From Torulaspora globosa (lineage: Eukaryota; Ascomycota; Saccharomycetes; Saccharomycetales; Saccharomycetaceae), in the NCBI RefSeq assembly GCF_014133895.1, contig NC_050728.1, positions 806,001 to 870,000 of the forward strand: a DNA stretch of 64,000 nt. The letters run 5' to 3'. The position numbers and the translations under genes were made by a program. The notes below the pieces were generated by a model, which worked only from the letters and a program-made list of their open reading frames with translations, made no database searches and was not told the DNA's origin. Shown here one piece after another: positions 21,801 to 29,496 of this stretch (positions within the stretch are counted from its first letter, which is position 1; each line of letters opens with the position of its first letter).

Positions 21801-24196
21801 TTGCTTAGGACGTCGCGCTCAAATGGGACGTCAAATTTCATTGCTTCTGGGTGTCGATTATCAATGCCCTGCAAAAGCAGTTGCTTGAAATCAGCTAAGA
21901 TTTTTTCTATTGGTAGTTGCTCGAAAACGAAGTGAGCGATAGTAGGTGCTTCAAGGCGTAATATGGATCGGAAGAATATTGCAAATGCCTCCTTATCCTG
22001 TAATTTGATGCTGTTCAATACTGTGGAGGAGCCTTTTTTGAAATCCAGGACGTAGTTCGCATAGCGCAAATCTCCAGAAAGATACTCCACAAGACTGGAC
22101 ACTTGACAAATCCAGTTAAACTTTGCAATTGATGTAAGGCCGTTCTCTCCTTCTATTAATTCAAGTAAACGATACAATATTTCATTCAGGTTGACTTTTT
22201 CCGTGGTAATGCTATTAAAGTGTGTTTGTGGTGAACAAAGTTTGAAAGTCTTCCGTTCTGGTTCTATTTGAAGCATAAAAAAGCGCTCTTCCATCTGGCT
22301 TGTCCATATTGTGTATCTGTTCTGCCACATATTCTGGTGATAAAGGGTTGAAGAGGATTTGGTAACACAATCCCGTGGTCCAGTTGGCTTCCGATTGCAC
22401 AACCATGCAATAAACTCATAGAAAAGATGCTGGTTCGACTGGAGTAAAATAATATGCTGCCACTTGGTCTCCACCCAGGTGACAATTTTGCGAGAAATAA
22501 ACTCTAGTGAGAATGAGTCGATGTGTTTTCCATAATTTTGCAAATACTGCCAAAATTGAAAAGCCTCATTGCAAAGGAGTCCTGGGCCATTGACATCGGA
22601 AAGCTCGTAGACACTTGATATTTGGCTCAAAGTTGCTTTATCGGGCACAATAAAGCTTGAATGCTTCATGACACATGAAAGAAGAGTACAAGCCACGGAA
22701 CACAGTTCGGGCTGCTTGATAAGCGGAAGGCAGAGCTTGAGTATTCTATTCAAGCTATTTTCGATCTCGATCTGCGCAAGGTTGGATTGAGTGAAAAGAG
22801 GAGTTAGGGCCACACACGCCCATTTGATGAGATTGACGTTTTCGAATTTTTGCTCGATGGCGCTCTTGAGATCTAAGATGTCATTAGCGTCCAGATCTTG
22901 TAAAGCTGCTGTAAAAGCCGCCATTTGTAGACATACTAGCTGAATATCTGCATCAGATGCCTGAAGACCGTTGAGGAGAAAGGATAGCATGCTCTGAGAA
23001 TTGCGTAAAATTGATGAGAGGCTAGGTTCGCATTTGTGCCTCTTGAAAAGGCCCTCACCAAAAGTCTCTCTTTGTAAAAGTTTAAAGTAGGATATTGAAA
23101 GCCTTGTGATGCTCAGAATGCTTAGCCCAGGTTTAGCGTCTGCTCCTTCTTTAAGCCGAAAGTCTCCTAGCTCCAGGAAAGATTCTTCCGTGCCATAATC
23201 ATTAGAGAATTCTAAGCTGTCAGTTGAAAACCAAGAGGCTTTGCATCCTGTAAGTCTTGTAAGAAGATATTCTCGGCAGATGCCATGAAGCGAATTACCA
23301 CTGCATTCAGCTGCCGCTCCTTCACTACCGATCATTGTAGGTATATTGTGAACGATAAGTTCGCTAGCGAGGATATCCAAGTAGCATAGCTCATCCTGGA
23401 TATCTTCATTAGTGGATACATTTATCGCAATGACATGTTTCCAAGTTTCTTTCACGAGACGCAATGCGTCGAGGATATTCAAGCAATGCGTCTTTATGAT
23501 GAGATCATTAATAATAGAAAGAACCAATCTTGTGTTTGAGTTTACTTTCTCATTTCGTCGCAGATATTTCATCAAAGTCCGGTATATGGCTTCTCGTACC
23601 TGAGTTAAGCCAACACAATCTACACTCAGCAAACTGTTCAAAATCGAGATCAGGTTGGAAATATTTCTATCCGTCAGTGATACTTCTAATCTTTGATCAA
23701 GATATGAACAGACAACGTTTACCAACGAAATCCACTGATGCAATACCATCTTTAATTGAAATAATTTGCTCTTTATCAGAGCATGCAAAGCGAAGGTTAA
23801 ATGAACCGAAATAGGTTCTATCAAAGTGTTGGAACCCTCCGCTACCATAAGCTCTGGTAGAACGGTCAATAACAGCTTCATTGTCTTAACCTTAAATCTT
23901 CCGCAAGTCTTCTCAATGAAAAGTCTCAGAACGTAAGCCACCAATGACAGTCGATTCTCAGTTAACGACAGTTTCGAAGCGTTAGCATCATCCGATGCAA
24001 CCAAGAGACAGTACTTCCGGCATTCGGAATCAAGCAGCTCAATTAGAGTCTCGCAAGTGGAAGCCAGTGTTTTCGTTGGTATCAGATCAGGGGATTGTTT
24101 CAGGACCGACGTCAGTTCATCCAGGGCGGCATTTCGTTCCCTGGTCTTACTGGAACCCAGGTTGCTCAAGGTGTTGAAGACGGGGATGCTTGTCAT
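15839..24196 (-). CDS. TEL1: ATM-type checkpoint kinase Tel1
   Basis: PI3K-like protein kinase of 2785 residues (2787 in S. cerevisiae), recruited by Mre11-Rad50-Xrs2 to double-strand breaks and telomeres. N-terminal HEAT-repeat solenoid begins with the TAN-type region; FAT domain lies roughly in residues 1750-2350. The kinase domain shows the catalytic loop GLGDRHLNNILLDH (about residue 2600), the DFG-equivalent HIDLGIAFDQGRLLPIPEMV and VPFRLTRDIVDGFG, and the FATC tail ends VYMGWSPFY. The open frame of 8.4 kb is intact with no intron, so the kinase is expected to be functional. It is tail-to-tail with SHO1 (71 bp) and followed upstream by RPL23, as YBL088C-YBL087C. Confidence 0.98.
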   Translation of the reverse strand: MTSIPVFNTLSNLGSSKTRERNAALDELTSVLKQSPDLIPTKTLASTCETLIELLDSECRKYCLLVASDDANASKLSLTENRLSLVAYVLRLFIEKTCGRFKVKTMKLLLTVLPELMVAEGSNTLIEPISVHLTFALHALIKSKLFQLKMVLHQWISLVNVVCSYLDQRLEVSLTDRNISNLISILNSLLSVDCVGLTQVREAIYRTLMKYLRRNEKVNSNTRLVLSIINDLIIKTHCLNILDALRLVKETWKHVIAINVSTNEDIQDELCYLDILASELIVHNIPTMIGSEGAAAECSGNSLHGICREYLLTRLTGCKASWFSTDSLEFSNDYGTEESFLELGDFRLKEGADAKPGLSILSITRLSISYFKLLQRETFGEGLFKRHKCEPSLSSILRNSQSMLSFLLNGLQASDADIQLVCLQMAAFTAALQDLDANDILDLKSAIEQKFENVNLIKWACVALTPLFTQSNLAQIEIENSLNRILKLCLPLIKQPELCSVACTLLSCVMKHSSFIVPDKATLSQISSVYELSDVNGPGLLCNEAFQFWQYLQNYGKHIDSFSLEFISRKIVTWVETKWQHIILLQSNQHLFYEFIAWLCNRKPTGPRDCVTKSSSTLYHQNMWQNRYTIWTSQMEERFFMLQIEPERKTFKLCSPQTHFNSITTEKVNLNEILYRLLELIEGENGLTSIAKFNWICQVSSLVEYLSGDLRYANYVLDFKKGSSTVLNSIKLQDKEAFAIFFRSILRLEAPTIAHFVFEQLPIEKILADFKQLLLQGIDNRHPEAMKFDVPFERDVLSNQAAADNFTTNPSVESLVSLSLRAFLKVLQHKPAISFGDILECLMGFLNGLKTDDFISCIDPVINWIGNQKESSVSVTHQLQVFTEILSEYLLQSDYNTSSVAAFCLCSFLESVSTVWLENSDNPLNADCSDIFDWVIARFEDTFVSGRLAIKRLSQLLLHMLKSHDLSRGHIKGGKQRVFAAYSKTLKALNAVDMVSQLSSMMDYMIRVSSKNQHILFSEICSLVEIPQQSIEMSALYSLAMWKISTASYLNMSLAMRDLMQYSHFEHTRVYVASALKKMALTAGLNDTTQLFDVFRFDILSLWFDESFWRGQSIEDVWDIRIFGFMDLSQFVELYAAELSALYFSRRQKPTILEQLTNITGCNEKQLLTKYYYLVFPLSFIEGGMNEDIHDFFHNLTGEPLLTTKNRTLTFRWILRFVDLGSNYETSTIIGKSSDCRSRLQLLYSSHPNVMRYQHSIHIPLDVGGRLLHQLVQKSPLCKDEINFILLSILSDLEKSFNYSEKLKYLREMKLTLAINDSGLSACDFLPTFLPPLCKCLASLELHNETADIIVFILTICREHDFTVGEEFIPLFCELFLFKRRFKGELSNSLKEVLNWLAESASVLKTTVKYCNDAIQGKLLSLDVYSKVEILSHTNCGVDKIVLLSLLLGHAQRPSHTLNIEKPSIRSVQNLLKHEIASDFITENFQLWTAYYLKAFTSEQDLKTVMLDPASLSGENYEQLFDKFGSLECVLKEFLTIAKMPPNLASCAVRLFCASMVGLFLTGGPYGDEKAILVNNGGYTRCNLHCWFVTDSDFWSINNEVGLLSDMNTFITDSYLHRTISYAEWLAKFNTALILHLTPSIPKLKLFHPLCRTSSFFAQKILPILFRLAICFDHPTSTNWITALFSQVGGLVVCFEAKQKVNSLLSIMNMLMTGRKLKDSLCTSCCTILPLKAIYEAALKTDQITSAYMIFEMLYMGDLSNLDHDGLRLIYEALGEVDLLAGLPAPQTLIEALDSATKIEPTAWKTFLYSNAMVDAQLWNTGKSEKLNLLKTTECQGLYGVAARLSTTLLPFEETLCEYRWALQLGNWDLPVPKVIDSKEKGLYFALRSVSSGVQSPSRILDDAMVELVRNRSSFEERLEWAETIAEIALLKQMTEDFKSSEGMMGFIHNSFALDKRALHSYDFRDYKSNIQARFLLSQLLMDREFSASSLSAHNVKICSAALLVNNVQLSIQEKCSQDALRNAILFGRFFQPENTSSVYRILGSYVSAKALWESGDSKTPVTLLKALLEEHPEDSGSGPLGPLLAVSKDEIRALLVNWTSKSRLETASAIFEKYIKDFETTVKDHEVRADTFYVLANFLHTQVKKMKDSGQIEERQKRCERGTQESRALEVIHKKTNLSSNERKDARRHYNRVLLQLNSDREILNSLLVQRVQFVWRSLHYFINTLVFTNKYDGDVLDKFCGLWFEHDGDDSINSLLKKEIGMIPSWKFLPWVNQIASKLSIEDKEFQKPLQLTMKRVLYKLPYESLYPVLSMKLYENHSFTSDSIIPQKIKAVDKILSELQAYDNGSYYRSYVLPLKEFCEMSVELANFQLSVSPKGTKKIHLQNLKIGSYWLKTLPNLKLPLPTSKWQIKSSSDGKVPRPYIVSVGEMVDISVTGLSLPKIVTFTISDGSRHKVLMKGSNDDLRQDAIMEKVFQQVNSILQREKRMRKLNLTISTYTVIPLGPRAGIIEFVTNSLSLHQVLTALHAKDKVSFNEARNEMKKVQTKSNSERLRIYIKLTEEIKPQLRHFFFDSFPDPDQWFEAKKTYTKGIATTSIVGYILGLGDRHLNNILLDHETGKPTHIDLGIAFDQGRLLPIPEMVPFRLTRDIVDGFGVTGVEGLYRRSCEHTYSVLRDNYEKVMHVLNILKWDPLYSWVMSPVKKHKHLLEEESQEYSSLSFDSESSNSKVKGEEQNQESYRALKGVEEKLIGNGLSVEATVQELIQQASDPQNLSLVYMGWSPFY

Positions 24197-24374
24197 TATT
24201 CCATGACGTCCAAACAGCCGTTGAAGTTTTGCGGATATGCAAGCTCATCGTCTATCTTGCTTAGTTGGAAAAATGATGTAACTCAGCAACGGGAACTTGC
24301 ATCATTCTCGTTTCTTGATATTAAAAACAATTAAATTCCTCCAAGTATATACTCTAATAAGATCTTTGCAGAAT

Positions 24375-25008
24375 TTAAACAACAACACCAGAGTTGGAAG
24401 CAACTCTTGGCCACAAATCAGCACATTCCTTACCGACTGGACCAGTGATAGCGGAACCCTTCATCTCACCCTTAGGGTTGGCGATGACACCAGCGTTGTC
24501 CTCGAAGTACAAGTAGACACCGTCCTTTCTTCTCCATGGCTTGGATTGACGGACAACAATAGCTTGCATGACCTTCTTTCTCAATTCTGGCTTACCCTTC
24601 TTGACTGTAGCGATAACCATGTCACCCAAAGAGGCAGCTGGCAATCTGTTCAATCTGGAACCAGAACCCTTAACAGCAATGATGTACAAGTTTCTAGCAC
24701 CAGAGTTGTCAGCACAGTTTATGATAGCACCAACTGGCAAACCTAGCTATTCCAACATATCACGCCGTAGCGATGACATCAATTGTTAGTAATCATTCAG
24801 TCAAGTGGCAATCGAGCATCGATGACAGCTTTTTCAGACGAATTCGATCCTGCTCCACCGCGGGACAAGGCAACACTGTCCACTTCGAACAAGCTCTCAA
24901 AACCCACCATGGTCCAGGGATCGCCAAAATCTATCATCTAGTCGCAACTCTCAATCCCTAACATACAGAAATTCTGAATTTCGTACCTTGAGCACCGTTA
25001 CCTGACAT
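24375..25008 (-). CDS. RPL23A: 60S ribosomal protein uL14 (two exons: 24967-25008 and 24375-24746)
   Basis: Large-subunit ribosomal protein uL14. Exon 1 (42 nt) encodes [14 protein letters not shown], exon 2 resumes [20 protein letters not shown], for 137 residues, the same as in S. cerevisiae. The last part, [28 protein letters not shown], is essentially identical to the family. Codon bias is strong. It corresponds to both RPL23A (YBL087C) and RPL23B (YER117W). The promoter to the right has an imperfect Rap1-like match (GGTGTTTGGGTTT at 25332-25344) and a Reb1 core at 25124-25130. Confidence 0.97.
24747..24966 (-). other. RPL23A: Spliceosomal intron in RPL23
   Basis: A 220-nt phase-0 intron on the minus strand: donor GTATGT at 24961-24966, branch point TACTAAC at 24785-24791, acceptor TAG ending at 24747. 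The location after codon 14 equals that in S. cerevisiae RPL23A/B, where the intron is longer. Confidence 0.95.
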
Positions 25009-25517
25009 TGTTGTTGTATATGTGTGGTCTTGCTGAGCTCTCTAGAAGGAAGAAACAGGTTTCCAAAAGAACTGTTAAAAAATACCAACGCTAAACGCTA
25101 GTGGTAGCTAATTCACCTCCTCCTTACCCGTATACCTGATGCAACAGCTACTGCCAGCGATGCCCTGTCTCCATCCTGGTCGTCCAGATTGTCAAACTCA
25201 CCAAACCTCGCTTGGGTTGATCTGCACAACTCAGTGCGTCGCTTTCGCGCACGCTTGCTGACGACGCGTCTCGCTTCTTCAAGAAAAATTTACCGATTTC
25301 AGGGTGTACTGGTTTACGTATTCTTAAAAAAGGTGTTTGGGTTTTTTCCAAGAAAGCAGTCCCGTTTATTCCTCTAGAAAAATTCGGCAAATTTTCAAAA
25401 ATGGTCGGAAGACTTCGGCGTGCAAGCAAAATCCTCCCAAATTACTATGGCGCGCATCAAATATTACCACTAGTCGCAGCATCCGATATTTAATTTCAGA
25501 TAGACTTATCGGTTCCT
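25009..25517. other. Divergent promoter region between RPL23 and SLX8
   Basis: A 509-bp interval with no supported gene. It contains a TTACCCG Reb1 core at 25124-25130, an ACGCGT (MCB core) at 25264-25269, and a weak Rap1-like site at 25332-25344, plus A/T-rich tracts near 25320-25400. Confidence 0.6.
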
Positions 25518-26186
25518 ATGGTGATAGACGATGAGAGGGGAGTTATAAACCGTGGGGAAAAACGCCTAAGAGAAGAAGACGACAGCGAGCTCACTACGGA
25601 TATCTCGCAGGTGGAAGAAGATCAAGATGAGATAGATTCTCAATCAGATGGCTCTGTGAGAGTTATCTCTGAACGCGGCAGAGTGGTTGGTGACGTTGGC
25701 GAAGATGACGACGATGATTACGATTACCTCATGCAAGCTCTGAATGAGGCAAAAGAGGAACAGGAAGTTGGGGACTCGAAGCGTAGTTCTGAGGAGACTA
25801 CTGATGTTGAAAGCAAAGGCTCTTCTGCTTTGAAACCGAGAACTATGGGGGGACAGTCGTCGGAGATGGAACCGATAGACTTGGAAGCTGAAATTGAAGA
25901 ACAACAGGCCGTGGAAGAAATCACGGATGAACCTGAACCGTCGTCAGCCACAAAGGTATACAAAGCTGTGAGGGATTACCAGTGTCCGATCTGTTTGGAG
26001 CCTCCCGAGAATGCGTCTATAGCTCCTTGCGGTCACATTTTTTGCGTTGCCTGTCTGTTTCGAATGGTGAATAATTCAAGAGGTCAGAGGAAGACTGGTC
26101 TCTGTGCTCTGTGTCGTAAGGAGATCCAGTTTCGTCAAGTGAAAATAGTCATTCTTAGGAAAAAGAGAGTTAGGAAGGGATCTTAG
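25518..26186 (+). CDS. SLX8: SUMO-targeted ubiquitin ligase subunit Slx8
   Basis: RING-finger subunit of the Slx5-Slx8 SUMO-targeted ubiquitin E3 ligase that acts in genome stability at the nuclear pore. The product is 222 residues (274 in S. cerevisiae). The N-terminal two thirds is acidic and disordered (EEDQDEIDSQSDGSVRVIS and EDDDDDYDYLM), with possible SUMO-interacting hydrophobic-acidic stretches such as VRVIS and PIDLEAE. The C3HC4 RING starts at about residue 156: CPICLEPPENASIAPCGHIF, CVACLF, CALCRKEI. The C-terminus is basic. YER116C orthologue; RING plus synteny make the call firm despite the divergent N-terminus. Confidence 0.9.
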   Translation: MVIDDERGVINRGEKRLREEDDSELTTDISQVEEDQDEIDSQSDGSVRVISERGRVVGDVGEDDDDDYDYLMQALNEAKEEQEVGDSKRSSEETTDVESKGSSALKPRTMGGQSSEMEPIDLEAEIEEQQAVEEITDEPEPSSATKVYKAVRDYQCPICLEPPENASIAPCGHIFCVACLFRMVNNSRGQRKTGLCALCRKEIQFRQVKIVILRKKRVRKGS

Positions 26187-26220
26187 CGGTGCCAGCTGTC
26201 GAATCGGCTCTGGGTTGCAC

Positions 26221-26240
26221 AGCGGGCCTGACGGCCCGCT
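26221..26240. repeat. Perfect GC-rich hairpin, 8-bp arms, TGAC loop
   Basis: AGCGGGCC and GGCCCGCT flank TGAC, a fully paired stem with seven G-C pairs, 35 bp downstream of the SLX8 stop codon. In a transcript it would form a very stable stem-loop in the SLX8 3' UTR, or the end of a separate RNA. Confidence 0.65.
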
Positions 26241-26398
26241 CGCGCGTTAACGTTGTGATGACAGAAATTTCTTGCTTAACTAGCACAAAAGTACAAGAGA
26301 GTGATAGTTGCTTAATTCGCGCAGCCCGTTGCTTGGGTTCTATTCTGATAAAATAGCATTTCTTCTGTGGTGTTTCAGCCGACGTTTGAAACCGACCA

Positions 26399-26857
26399 AT
26401 GGATCTGGTCTTCCTGTCTCCGTCATCATACCGGATTTGTCATACTGAAGATAGCCATTTTGCAAAGGACGATGGTTGTCTCCTGACACCGACTTCGCGA
26501 GTAGTTCAATTCAAGTCAGCGGCAAACAATGGTTTCACTGTATCGAGAAGGAACAGGAAACGGAAACGTAGGCTGCTGGGAAGAAGACCCAAAAAGACGC
26601 ATCTATGGTGTTTTAACATACGTCAAAGGAAAAGCAAAAGACCTAGACCTGTGCCTAGTGTATTTCTATCAGGAGCCAATTTAGTTAGGTTCGGTGCGTT
26701 TTGCGGGATTCGAGATAGCAGAGCCACAAGGTGCTCTTTGCGGGGAATAAGACACGGCCTCTTCATCAGAGCCGGAACAAGATGCGCTTGCGCTTCGTAC
26801 ACACTATATCCTAGCCCGCTGGTGTGTCTTACCCAGCCTATCGTAACCGAATCTTAG
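26399..26857 (+). CDS. Doubtful ORF in the SLX8-YBL086C gap
   Basis: 152 codons starting MDLVFLSPSSYRICHTED. Composition is rich in Arg, Lys, Ser and Cys (RRNRKRKRRLLGRRPKK), with no recognisable domain, no synteny support and rare-codon content. Length alone is the argument. I think it is more likely non-coding, or the remnant of something else. Confidence 0.15.
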   Translation: MDLVFLSPSSYRICHTEDSHFAKDDGCLLTPTSRVVQFKSAANNGFTVSRRNRKRKRRLLGRRPKKTHLWCFNIRQRKSKRPRPVPSVFLSGANLVRFGAFCGIRDSRATRCSLRGIRHGLFIRAGTRCACASYTLYPSPLVCLTQPIVTES

Positions 26858-26986
26858 GTCGATTGGCGGCGTAATCTTTACGGCTCCAGCCGGCTCGTGG
26901 ACCTGTTCTTCGCGATTCCATTTCTGTAAACGTTCTTACTAATATTTAACGGTTGATAAAGGTTCACCGAAATTCACGCGAGTCGC

Positions 26987-28270
26987 TCAAGTTATAACGT
27001 TGCTTACCGACCAGCTTCTAGCATCTCGTATCCTATCGTTTGGGACATCCTCCGCGTAACCATCCATCTCTGGACAACCCTTGCTATTAATCCCCTCGTT
27101 CTCCTGAGTGCTCCTTCGTTGCTGGGACGATTTCCGACTCCAAAGTTGTTTCTTTTCCAAAAACTCTCGCTTATCCATGTGCTCATAGTTCGTCGCACTT
27201 TGACCAACACTGCTCCCATCTCCCTCTGTGCTTCCCAAGACTTGTCCAATTCTGTGCTTATCATAATAGTCGCTTTCCAGCTCGTTTAGTCGGAGAGCCT
27301 GTAAATCGATTAGACATATCCCTTTCTCATTCTTTGCCCATCCATTCCCCCCCTGAAGGATGTCTTCAACACACTCTCTAGGCGTGAATTCGCCAGGTCT
27401 TGGATCCCAAGGCAGTTGGAATGTCTTCTGGTAGAGGCTATCAACCAGGGGACTCATGGAAGCCGATATAAAGTTCTTCGACCTCTCTGTAGAAGCGAAG
27501 CTGCTGCCTACGGTCTTTCGTTGGCCCATGCTAAACTTGTTTCTCAATGGCGACGACACTGAGGGCTGGAAGGCAGACGAAGTCGACGATCCCATATCAG
27601 AGGAGTCATCCAAAATATCATTAATACCCGACCGCAGAGCCCCAGGTACCAAACTCCTGGACACCAGGAAATCTCTGTAACTTCCTCTTATCAGTTTAAT
27701 CTGTACCATGACATTCAGGATCGAATTCACTTTGGACTTCTTCAATAGAAACCGATTTGTCGTTGCCTGCTCGTCTTCTCTCACGTACTCCGCAAGGTTG
27801 AGGCTCACCATACCCAAAAGCAGCTTACCAGTAGCTTTCTGAGTATAAACATTGTTTGGGCTGCTTTTCGCAGGGTAGGACCCTGAGTTTGACCTTCGAG
27901 GCTTATTTCCCTCACTATCTGACAGAAATTCGAAGAATACCTCCAGCAACAGTACCTTGGATATTAGTTCTCTATTTCTATCCACCTGCATTTTGATCTG
28001 GAGCGGTCTTTCGAATTCGTAATTCCATCTGGCACGATGGTTTTCCACCATGATCCTAGGCGTTGCGCCATGGCTCTGATTCATAACGTGGATCTCTTCC
28101 CCATTCGAATCTACAATCGGGCCTGATGTCGAAGTTCCGGTTCCCTCCTTCAAATGCCACTTGACATAGCAATACCCTGAAGACTGCGGTATATTGATAA
28201 GCTCATTGATTCGTAAAGTCAGAAGGAATTTTGGTTTCTTGCTTTTATTCTTTCCGTTCAATAGCGGCAT
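26987..28270 (-). CDS. NT-C2 domain protein, YBL086C orthologue
   Basis: A 427-residue protein (466 in S. cerevisiae YBL086C, uncharacterised, reported at the cell periphery). Residues about 10-200 form an N-terminal C2-type (EEIG1/EHBP1) domain: KPKFLLTLRINELINIPQSS, GYCYVKWHLKEGTGTS, ENHRARWNYEFERPLQIKMQ and GKLLLGMVSLNLAEYV are the visible conserved strands. The remainder is Ser-rich with a conserved block ISASMSPLVDSLYQKTFQLP and WDPRPGEFTPRECVEDILQGG-GWAK. The function is unknown; the domain suggests membrane association. Divergent from the next gene by 188 bp. Start: ATG 28270 (MPLLNGKNKSKKPKF). Confidence 0.88.
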   Translation of the reverse strand: MPLLNGKNKSKKPKFLLTLRINELINIPQSSGYCYVKWHLKEGTGTSTSGPIVDSNGEEIHVMNQSHGATPRIMVENHRARWNYEFERPLQIKMQVDRNRELISKVLLLEVFFEFLSDSEGNKPRRSNSGSYPAKSSPNNVYTQKATGKLLLGMVSLNLAEYVREDEQATTNRFLLKKSKVNSILNVMVQIKLIRGSYRDFLVSRSLVPGALRSGINDILDDSSDMGSSTSSAFQPSVSSPLRNKFSMGQRKTVGSSFASTERSKNFISASMSPLVDSLYQKTFQLPWDPRPGEFTPRECVEDILQGGNGWAKNEKGICLIDLQALRLNELESDYYDKHRIGQVLGSTEGDGSSVGQSATNYEHMDKREFLEKKQLWSRKSSQQRRSTQENEGINSKGCPEMDGYAEDVPNDRIRDARSWSVSNVIT

Positions 28271-28458
28271 TGCTCAACACAAGACCACCTGGATGGGTTA
28301 CCAGCACCTCAATGACCTGTTAACTGAACGTCCTTCTTCAACGGAATCAAGGTACCGTGAGATAAGGCCTTGTGCAATCGCTTCTGACGGATATTACTAC
28401 TCTTCTTTGACTGCTTTGGAAGACAACCTTCAAGAGCCAACGAAGCTGATGGCTATCC

Positions 28459-29241
28459 ATGGGATCGCTCTCTGATAGTTCCAGCAGACGCAGGGACTGG
28501 CTCGTAAGCGAGGACGATAGCGAGTGTTTCTTGAAGCCGGCCAAGTTCTCGCAAGATGACATCAACGTCTTCCACAACGCCGAAGCGACAGTCGCCAGTG
28601 ATGGTTTACTGCAATTGCAGAGAATCTGTGACAGCCTCCAACAGGATAACGTTTTGATCACCGACCGCGTCTCTTTCGGCAAGAGGATCTGGGACTTGCA
28701 TACCTACGAAGAGGACCCGGCAGCGTTCCCGATCCAAAACGTACCGATCAAATGCAACATATTATCCAGCATGTCGGAACTGCTCCGCAACCGTCGACAC
28801 GACGACCTGTCGGACGACTCAATGGAAAAAGTGGCGAAAGTGCTGGACTATCTCCGAAAACTTTCAGAGGCAGCAGTGTTCAATGACGCCTCTAAGCCGC
28901 CCAAAGCGGTCGAGAGGGTGCGAACACTAGACCCGTCTCGCTCGAGAAGACCGATGTCCGGTTCGTTTTCCCACAGGAAGTCCAACCGGCCCAGTGCTGC
29001 CGCTGGCGGGCGAGCCAGCGGCCAGAAGGGCAAGGAGCTGAGCATTGATAACATCAGCAAGTTCCACGAGTACAAGCCCCTCATAGTCTCGCTTCACTCC
29101 AGATTGAAGCTACTCGACCAGAAAAACCGCAGAAACGATCTCATCTTCGACTTTGTGCTGCACAATATATGTAAATTCATTCTTGATGACTGCAAATTGC
29201 TGCTGATCGACTACATAGAGAGGGAAATCCTGAATTTATAG
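28459..29241 (+). CDS. SPR6: Probable Spr6 orthologue (assigned by synteny)
   Basis: A 260-residue protein whose sequence alone I do not recognise. It lies between SLX8 and BOI1/2 on the same strand as both, which is where SPR6 (YER115C, sporulation-induced, function unknown) lies in S. cerevisiae, so the name is an inference from order and orientation. Seen: an acidic N-terminus with SEDDSECFLKPAKFSQDD, helical central part (DDLSDDSMEKVAKVLDYLRKL), a basic Ser/Arg linker, and a hydrophobic, helix-rich C-terminus (DLIFDFVLHNICKFILDD and LLLIDYIEREIL) that looks like a folded interaction domain. No membrane segment is clear. Start: ATG 28459. Confidence 0.6.
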   Translation: MGSLSDSSSRRRDWLVSEDDSECFLKPAKFSQDDINVFHNAEATVASDGLLQLQRICDSLQQDNVLITDRVSFGKRIWDLHTYEEDPAAFPIQNVPIKCNILSSMSELLRNRRHDDLSDDSMEKVAKVLDYLRKLSEAAVFNDASKPPKAVERVRTLDPSRSRRPMSGSFSHRKSNRPSAAAGGRASGQKGKELSIDNISKFHEYKPLIVSLHSRLKLLDQKNRRNDLIFDFVLHNICKFILDDCKLLLIDYIEREILNL

Positions 29242-29496
29242 CGCTCAGATCGTTGATCTCATCAACAGTCAGGTTGAGCTTCAGCTCGTGATAAAGTACC
29301 GGTATTAAGGTGAAGAATGCTATACAGAAAACCAGTCAGTAAACAGTTGTTAAAGCCACATATCAGAGACTGATTAAGCAAAGTAGAGGTTGCCTGGTTT
29401 GATTCCTGTCATCGAGTTCGAAAGTTGCGTGGCATACAGGCTGTATAGAATCACTTACTCTGTTAAGAGACGGGAAGGAGCATTATAACATTCGCG

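Larger units (their letters stand above)
26187..26986. other. Unusually long (800 bp) tail-to-tail gap, SLX8 to YBL086C
   Basis: Both flanking genes end here, so neither needs a promoter in it, yet it is several times longer than the other convergent gaps of this window (49-236 bp). It holds a strong hairpin near SLX8, an ORF of 152 codons at 26399-26857 (arginine/lysine/cysteine-rich, no recognised similarity), and open stretches in other + frames (for example ATG at 26529, 50 codons, beginning MVSLYREGTGNGNVGCWEED). A non-coding RNA gene, a decayed gene or a young ORF are all possible; I see no tRNA. Confidence 0.5.
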
